Part shown: positions 23,101 to 32,100 of the stretch, piece after piece
Numbering within the stretch: the stretch's first letter is position 1
How the letters are laid out: each line of letters begins with the position of its first letter
DNA from: an uncultured Bacteroidales bacterium
GTDB lineage: Bacteria; Bacteroidota; Bacteroidia; Bacteroidales; Paludibacteraceae
DNA: 64,000 bases
Direction of reading: 5' to 3'
Assembly: GCA_902782665.1 (NCBI GenBank)
Contig: CACZOA010000049.1
Location: 1 to 64,000, forward strand
Notes under the pieces: generated by a model
Told to the model about the DNA's origin: nothing
The model's input: the letters and a program-made list of their open reading frames with translations, nothing else
The model's database searches: none
Program-made: the position numbers and the translations under genes

Positions 23101-26100
23101 CAACTGGAGTAGATGGACAAACCTCTGCAGTATTATTAACTGTATTAAGAGCATAACCACCTGACTTCATGACAGTTGTAAATGTAGGCTTCTCACTAGG
23201 CTGAACCAATACACACTCTACCTCACTTTCACAAATATTATCAGATTTAACTGATCTCATTCGTGTACATGCCCACATAGGACCTGTCACAGTTGTATTG
23301 AATGTATGTTCAGGATATGCATTTCTCCAACCTGAGAAATCAGCGATAAGCTTAGTGTACGGAGTCTTTGAAGAATTGTTTCCTGATTGTAACCATCCTG
23401 TCAATCCGTTTGTACGCAAATATTTAACTGTATCTGTATATGCACCATTTGCCTCTGTCAAATTTGGATTTGCATTATACAAACGATACCAGAAATCAAC
23501 ATCATTAGCAGAGAATCCACAAGTAGGATCCATCGTATTTGTGATCTTAACCTGATTATCTCCAATACACTTAGCCTCCGCAGCTACTATCTGACGAGGA
23601 CGCTTCATTAATGGAGATGTCTTCTCTACTGGAATACTTGAACATCCATTAGCATCAGTAATAATCACACGAGCAATAGCCTCTGTTTCATCTGACAAAT
23701 AAGTATGCTCATATGAAGATTTATTGTTTGTAATCTGACTACCCTGGATTTCCCAAGTATAAGACGTCACCTTATTAGCAGTGTTTGATACCTTATCAAG
23801 TACAAGATTTGAAACAGAGAACGTAGTCTTTCCATTTCCTGCACCATAGTTACCACCGTCATTATTTGAGTATGAGTTCTTAGTCTTTTCACAAGCTGCA
23901 GTAGCATTCAAAGAGAATGTTGGAATCTTGTTGACCTTAACATCAAGGATAACCTCATCAGAAGGACAAGATGTACCGTCATCATACTTATTATAACCGA
24001 TTACAGAGAATCTCTTTCTCTTATCAGCCGTAAACGAAGATACTGAAATCAAGTTTGTATTCAATGAAACCTCTTCGTCAGCAGCACCGTCAACCCCCTT
24101 CAAGACAAGAGTTGCTTTCAAAGTAGCCTCTGAATGTTCACTTGCAGAAGCGTCTACAACTTGAACATAATACTCATCGCCTTCACATGGAGCTGAGATT
24201 TCTGTATAAGAATTTTCAGAAACCTTCTTCAATGCCTTAAGCTGAACTACAGGAGTCTTAGCTTCCTTGAATGTAAATTCAGCAAAGTTCTTACATCCAT
24301 AAGAAATGCTTCCAGCCTCACGATTCTCTACACCTACATATCCAGTATAAATACGTGGCTTAGTAGCATCATTCTGATTAACAAATTCATTATCCTTGAT
24401 TGTCTTAGACATAGAATATTTAGAATTTGTTGTTTCTCCATTACCAAGACGACTATACTCTGTATGTTCTGCATTGGTTATAAAGAACTGCCAATTGTTC
24501 GCACCAGAAGCATTAATATCAACAGTTGCTGGAGTATTAGGGCAAACGAACTCAGATTCCTTGTCTATCAAAATAGACGGACTTGTAGCTATATCTACTA
24601 TAATTTCATTACTGAAATCAGACTCACAACCCTGACCATCAACAATCTTAACCAATCTTGTTGTCGCTACCTTTACAGTATCCTTATCATATTTAAGATT
24701 AGCTATTTTATCACCAGTCTGTGTCGCATACCAATTATATACACAATTAGATGTAGTAGAATTAGCCTGTAGGATCGCAGAATCACCCTCACAGATATAA
24801 ACATGATTTGGATCTGTTGGATCTACATTACCTCTGATAGCAACAAGAGATACTGAAGGACGAGCAGCGATAGTAAACACAATGTTAGTGTCTTTTGGAC
24901 AGCTATAAGACTGAGTCACCTTATCAGTAACCTTAATTGTATAAGTTCCTGGAGTTTCAGGAGCTATGAATGAGAACTGATCATCAAGCAAATGATAAGG
25001 TTCCGTTTCTCCAGCAAATGGAGCCATTGTCGCATTCAAAGGAACAGTAGAGTTATGGACAATATTATTGAAATTGATTGCTGGAATCTTAGAATAATTT
25101 GAATAATATGTCACAGAATGATTCTTGTAAGTCTCATTCTTACGTTGAGCCTTATCCAAGAAATATTCACCATTAGCAAGACCGACCTTGATAGTTACCT
25201 TCTCTCCTGGACAGAATGTAGTCTTAATCTCTCCATTCTCATTATAGAATGCAGCTTTAATCTTAGGATTCTGATCCGGAGTAAATGTCACCTGCTTAAT
25301 CTCAGAAGGACATGTGATAATCGAACCATCATCACTGTTTGTTCTCTGGATTGTAGCATATACCTGGTAAACAATACTATCACCATTAGTGTAATTTGTA
25401 GAAGAGTTGAAATATCTATAGTTATAGAACTCTTTTGAAATAGCTCCATAGATATTACCAGTGTTAGAAGTTCCATATCCTTCTTTGAAAGGATGTGATG
25501 ACTTCAACTTATAATCATTAGGATCCTCTGTCTCATCATCAGGAATTCTCTCTCCATTTGCATCAAGTAGATAAACCAAATTATTATTTTCATCAACTAC
25601 CTGGCTCTTACCATTGATAAAGTTACCTTCCATATCAACGACTTTGTGATCCGCGTTCAACTTGTACTCACGGAAATAGTATGATGAATAACTATTTGGA
25701 TTAACTAGCACCTTGATCGCAGAATTTTCACAAGCTGGATCTGCATAGTCAAGTTTGATTGAAGGAACATCATAAACATTGACTGTTCTACCCCACTGAT
25801 TAGATACACATCCGTAGTTATCCCAAACACGAGCATAGTATGAAGTGTTTGCATCTGGCTTGAACTTAAGACCACCATCACCAGTGACAGTATTACCACC
25901 ATCCTTACGGCGTGCATTCCATACGTAATTGCCATCATTAGTTACTGTCCAATGACTGTTGTCTGAGACATTAGCCTTGAACTTATCGGCAGAACCCTCA
26001 GGACCAGAAACATAATCCAAAGCCTGATATATAGTTCCTGTAGTATATACCTTAGCATCTACGATATGAGAACCTTGGCTTGCATGTCCAATTACTTGGA

Positions 26101-29100
26101 ATGAGAACTCTTCACCTTTACAGATGTAATTAGGAACACCAATCACACTAACTGTTGGATTCATTTGTTTTACATCCAAATCAATTGTTGTAATTGAAGG
26201 ACATATAGTAGAACCATCAGCATAGTAGCATGAATCAGTAATTGAAATATGAATTCCATCTGTAGATACAGCAGGGAAATGTGTATTCTTAGATGGTGAC
26301 TGACTATAATCAAGAGCTACCCAACGGTCTAACAAATTAGTCTTAAATGCCTTACCATTGCGTTTTTTGATACCCTTAACATTTACGCTGAATGTATCTG
26401 CAAGAATAGCAGGCTCATTTGGCTGACTTGAACGAACATTTCTTACATATAGATAGTAAACATCACCTACACAGAAATGACCAAATTGAGGATCTTCTTT
26501 TTGTGTGTCAGTATCAGCATAAACATAGTAAGATGCATTATTTCTATGATTAGCATTAGCGTATGCATATTTGGCATCCTCACGAACAACGTATGAGCCA
26601 TCAGCATTTTTCTTAGGTACATAAATACCATTAGCATCTGTTTCCATTTCATGGATACGAGCAGCAACAACCTTACCCTTTGAATAGTTGTAAAGCTCCC
26701 AATCGATGATTGGACCATCTGTTGGAGTAACAGAAACCGCGATATCAGAAATACATCCATCAGGTGTTGTCAAACGAACACCGTAAGGAGCGTTTGAAGC
26801 ATAATTTGCAATATTGTAAACAGGCTCACCTGTTGTTGTAGAGAACATTGCACCTACATTCTCTTCTGCTTCACCATACTTTGTAATGATATTGAATTTG
26901 TAAGCAGAAGGATCTGAAATAGTACCAATCTTAATTGATGTCTGATCTCCAGAACATACAGTGTTAGGATCAGCATAAGCACTGAATGCTGGTACAGGAA
27001 TCTTCTTCAAGTACAATGTATTTGAAGGAAGAGATGTACAACCAGTAGCCTCAGAAACTGCAGTAACATAGTATGAAGAGTTTCCATTTGCATCGATATA
27101 ATCTGTCAATGAAGTTGGAATCAACGTATTATCTGTACCAAACGTATTCGCATCCGTAACATTATTAGTAGCATTATACCATGTAAACGAATTAGCCTTA
27201 AGATCAGATGTTGATCTTGCCTCAATCTCACATTCTACACCAGGACAATAATAAACATCATCGCCCTCAACTCGTGTATACTTAGTTGCAACCAACTTAA
27301 CTGTTGGACGAGACAAAATATTAATTGTACCTGTCTTAGAAACTTCACAACCATCGTAATTCTTAGCTGTTACAGTAAACTGAATTGTATTTGCTCCAGC
27401 TATATAATCCATACCACCACGAATCTCAAAGAATGTCTTCTTTGTATTTTCGTCATTAGTATTGAATGAAATTGATCCTCTTTGAACCTTTGTCTGTCCG
27501 TTGTCGACGTAAGACAACTCCAAATCAAGAACCTTTTCCGAATCAGTCAAATTAGCTGTTGAAGTGAAGTTCTCAACCTCAACATACACATTAAATGATG
27601 TATTAGGACAAACCTTGTCAATCACATTATTATCCAAAGACTGGAATGAAACCTTCAACTCTGGAGCAACAGACACATTGTATGTAGCAGTTGCAGTGTT
27701 TGGATTAGACTTACATTCAGCAGACAAATAATCAGCTGTTGTACCACATGAATTGTAAGCCGAAGCAGTAAACACTGTACCGGCAGTCACACCTGCGACT
27801 GGGATTGAATAGTATGGTCTACCATGAGCATCTTTATCTGTAATGTCATCAGCAAGGAATCTCTCAACTGTCTTATTATCATAAGATAGGAAATAGTGAG
27901 TATACATGCTATTCATCAACGAATTGTTCGTTGTAACATCTGAATTAGCATCTCCCAATATTACAGAAACAGCTTCACCCTCACATCCTTTAGCCACAGA
28001 AACACGTGGAGTCGCGATTTCACAAAGTTCAACTGCCAACGGAGCTGACCAATCACTGACACATCCATTATTATCTGTGATTCTTGCTTTCAAACCGCTG
28101 ACCGCACGACTGATCTCAACAGAAGTCTGAGTATTGTTTGCAGGAACTGAATAATTGTCTGCAGCCCACTCAATTGTCTTCATAGTTGTAGACGCATCTA
28201 CAGTCATAAATGAATTAATCCAAACAGAACCAATAGGCGAACCTGCAGAAGAACATAGATATGCACCTGCCAAACCATCATTTGCTGTCGCATCAACATT
28301 TGATGTTTGCTGAGCATTTGAAGTATATAGCTTGATTGTTGGATTTGCATATACGTCAACAGATATTGTGCCTTGTGCCATACAAGCACCACGCTTGTTT
28401 CCATCAATTATTGGAGTAATTGAAATACTATGTGTCAAAGCACCTGTTGTTGCAGACATATCGAACTTAGCGACATTCTGACCCTTAACTGTCTTTGTCA
28501 CACCGTCTACTGAAATCTCGAAATCAGTAGCTGCAGAGTAAGAAGGATTATTTCCTCCGAACATGTCTGAATTCACATTCACATCTACTGTGTATGCATC
28601 AGACGAACACAACATGTATGTATCTGTATTAGCCTTTTTATTTGCTTCTACACCTCTAACCTTTACAACAGAAACAATAGATGGAGAAGGTATAACCTTA
28701 ACCGATGTAGATGCCATGTCTCCAACACATACATCTCCATTGTCAATTGTAACCTGAGGATAAGCATAAGCAGTCGAAGCTGTCATATTAGATGATGACA
28801 CATTCGCAGTCGCTTTATCTGAAAGTGTTGATATAGCCAAATCAAATGCAGTCTGATCTGCTGTTGTTGCAACATCACCATCTTTATCAAATCTAACTTT
28901 GAATGAGTAATTGTCACCATATGTATTATAAGACGCAGGCAACTTCTGAGAAGTTAAAGTAACTGTCTCACCATTACATACAATCTTTGGATCAGCATTA
29001 AGAGTAATAGCAGGCAATGCTACTGTCTTAACATTCTCACGTGCAGTAGCCTCACATCCATTTGCATCCTTAGCAGTAACAATATAAACGATATCATCAC

Positions 29101-32100
29101 CAGCAGGAATCTCTAACGTGCTCACTGTTGACAATGTTGCTACATCACCCTCTTTCTTCCATACGAAATCAGAGAATGTAGAACTTGTACCAGACGCTGT
29201 CAATGTCTTTTTACGAGTGTCACCTTCACAGAACAATGTAGTACCGTCAGCAGGAAGCTTAGTCTCACTTGAAGTGATTCTAAGTGCAGCTGGAGTACTT
29301 ACACCATACTGGAACTTAACAGTTGCGCTACATTCATCGTTAACTGCAAGAATAGTAACTGTCTCTGTTCCTGCCTTATCCATAGCGAACCAACTGATAT
29401 TTGATGCATCTGCGTTATTTGATGTTGTTGGAGCTGTACCATTCTGTTTGTCTGATGATAGAGTCCAATCAGTAGATGTCAAATTATAAGTTGTGTTCTT
29501 AACCTGGAAAATCAATGGAGTCTCAGGACAAACTGCGTCACCATTATTTATCTCATTTGCAGCTGCCACACTATTCTTATATACTACAAGATCAATAGTA
29601 GGAAGTTGATTTACTTTGTACTCAAAGAATGCAGTATCACGACAAACCTTACCATTTACTGTATTTTCTGATTCAACAGCATACATATAAACACCAGAAG
29701 CAGACTGGCGAGGTAGGTCAATCACACCATATGTACGATTACCAGAAGTAATTGTATTACCAATCACCCAAGATTTAATCGCTGTACCATTAATCTGATA
29801 CTTGTTATTACCATCTTTCTCAGCCTCATACAATTTGTAACGGTATCCCTTAGAGAAATCTGAAGTAGCATCATCCAACAACACTCTGTTGTTGTCGTTA
29901 GGACAAACTTTATCCTTCTCTACCTGAGCGGAAATGATAGGTGTTGCCACCTGACTCAATGTCACAGTGACAGGATCACTCTGACATCCGTTACCATCTG
30001 TATATGTTGCAGAGTAAGTACGGTTTTCATCATAACTCTGAAGTGACAATAATGGATTTTTAATTTCCAACGTAGAAGCTGTGAATGTTCCAGTCACTCC
30101 GTTATCAAATGTGATAGTTCCAGCATTAGCTGTGTTAGTAGCACCGATTGCAGCAGTAACAGTCACTGGAGTCTGTCCTCCATTAGGATCAGAACATACA
30201 GCAGCTACTGGAGCGAAATCTAATGTTGGTTTAACACCGACCTCTACTGAAACCTGAGCATCGGTACCCTCACATCCATTATTTGTTGTGCAAGATATCA
30301 AGTATTCTTTTGTTGTTTTCTCATTTGGAGCGACAAAAGTATTTGTTGTACGTTCTGCTCCAGCTGCAACATTGATATCAGTACCAATCTGGTTTCCAAA
30401 GTTATCTTTAACCTTAAACACAACAGCTGTTGAAGATGTATTTATCAACTTGATAGCGTATGGCTCACCCTGACAAATTACATCAGTAATATCTGATCCA
30501 TCTGTTTTGACTGCCTTTGCCTCAAAACTTGGAGCAGGATAAAGAGCCACCTCTGCTGTGAACTCAGCAGTACATCCATCCTTTGCTGTAACAACTCCAC
30601 CTACACTGTAAGTAGTTCCCTCAGCTGGAGTAGGAGCTGTGAAGCTCTGCGTCAAAGAAGTAACATCGTAAGATTGCTGAGAAGCTGTTGTTGTACCATT
30701 AGTCGTAGATTGGAAAGCATAGTCAACTTTCGCTATTGTGTTGTCTTCATTTACAGTAGCGTTAGTTGTTCCTTGATCTCCCAATTGTACCTCAAATGTA
30801 GAATTAGGACAAGCAAATACCTTTGTTGTCTTCACTACAGGAAGAGGCTTAACATATACCTTATATTCACCTTCAGAAGTACAACCATCATCCATAACAG
30901 ACACCTTCAAAGTCTGGTACTGTCCAAGAGCATCTGATTGAGCTCCAGACATTCCATAACCTAAAGTTCCATTATTGAATATTGTCTCCTTATCTGTAGA
31001 TGGCTGAGCTAACAATGCTGTGTTCTGAACCTTCACTGTTGCACTTGCCAACTCTCCGTTCTCATTGTATGGACGAACATAGAAATAGAATTTTTCGCCA
31101 TCACAATACGTATTCTTCTCATTGCTTGCAAGAGAAGCTGAAGAGACAGATGTTATCTGAGAGGCTGAAGCTGCCATGTCAAACTGAACAGTAGGCTTAA
31201 CCTGAATAGCTAGTTTTTCAGTGATAGCACACTGAGCAACGTTACCGTTCATACCATCAGTCTTCACAGTGAATCTAATCACCTCACCTCCAGCAGCAAC
31301 AGCAGGCACTGTGTATTGGAATGAGTATGGATCAGATTTACTGAATCTTCCTGAAGTAGTCGGACCATAGCTATTACCCTCTGCATCCTTAATGACATAA
31401 TAGTTTGTCATATCAGCTGATGCATTATTAAGAGTGATAGTCAATACAGTTCCAGCACATACTGGCTCAGTTGTCCACAAGGTAACATTATCAGTTGGGT
31501 CAATAGAAGAAGTCTTACCAATTTCTTGACTTCCACTCTTCACTGTATACGTAACCAATGGAGCAGCAAGATTCTTAGGTATGAATGTCTTCTTCTCCGA
31601 ACAATTGTCATCGTTAATAAATTCCACTTCATAGTAGTACTGATAAGCACTTGAATAAAGTGAAACATCTACCACTTTAGAAATGACCAACTGGTTAGAA
31701 GATGTTTTCCAAGAGAAATCTGTAACAGTCTTAACAGGTGCGTCACCTTGTGTTTGCTCAACAACAAAATTCACAGAAAGAACTGATTTTGCTCCATCAA
31801 CATCTATTGTAAGAGCATCTCCAGGACAAACCTTAGCAATATCTCCTAAAGTGATTTTTCCTGCAGACTCCTGAACATAGACTGTCCAAGTTGTCTTACA
31901 GCCTCCCTCGGCTTTAACAGTAAGTGTATGAACACCCTTGCCAAGTTCTACTTCTCCTGATGTGTAAACACCACTATTAGTTCCAGCATTGCCAACTGTA
32001 GCCAGCACTTCCGTACCACTAATAGCATTGGTAGCATCATACCATTGGAACTTATATTTAGAAGCCGCCGAAGCAGGATCTGTAGAGAAAGGAGTCACCT

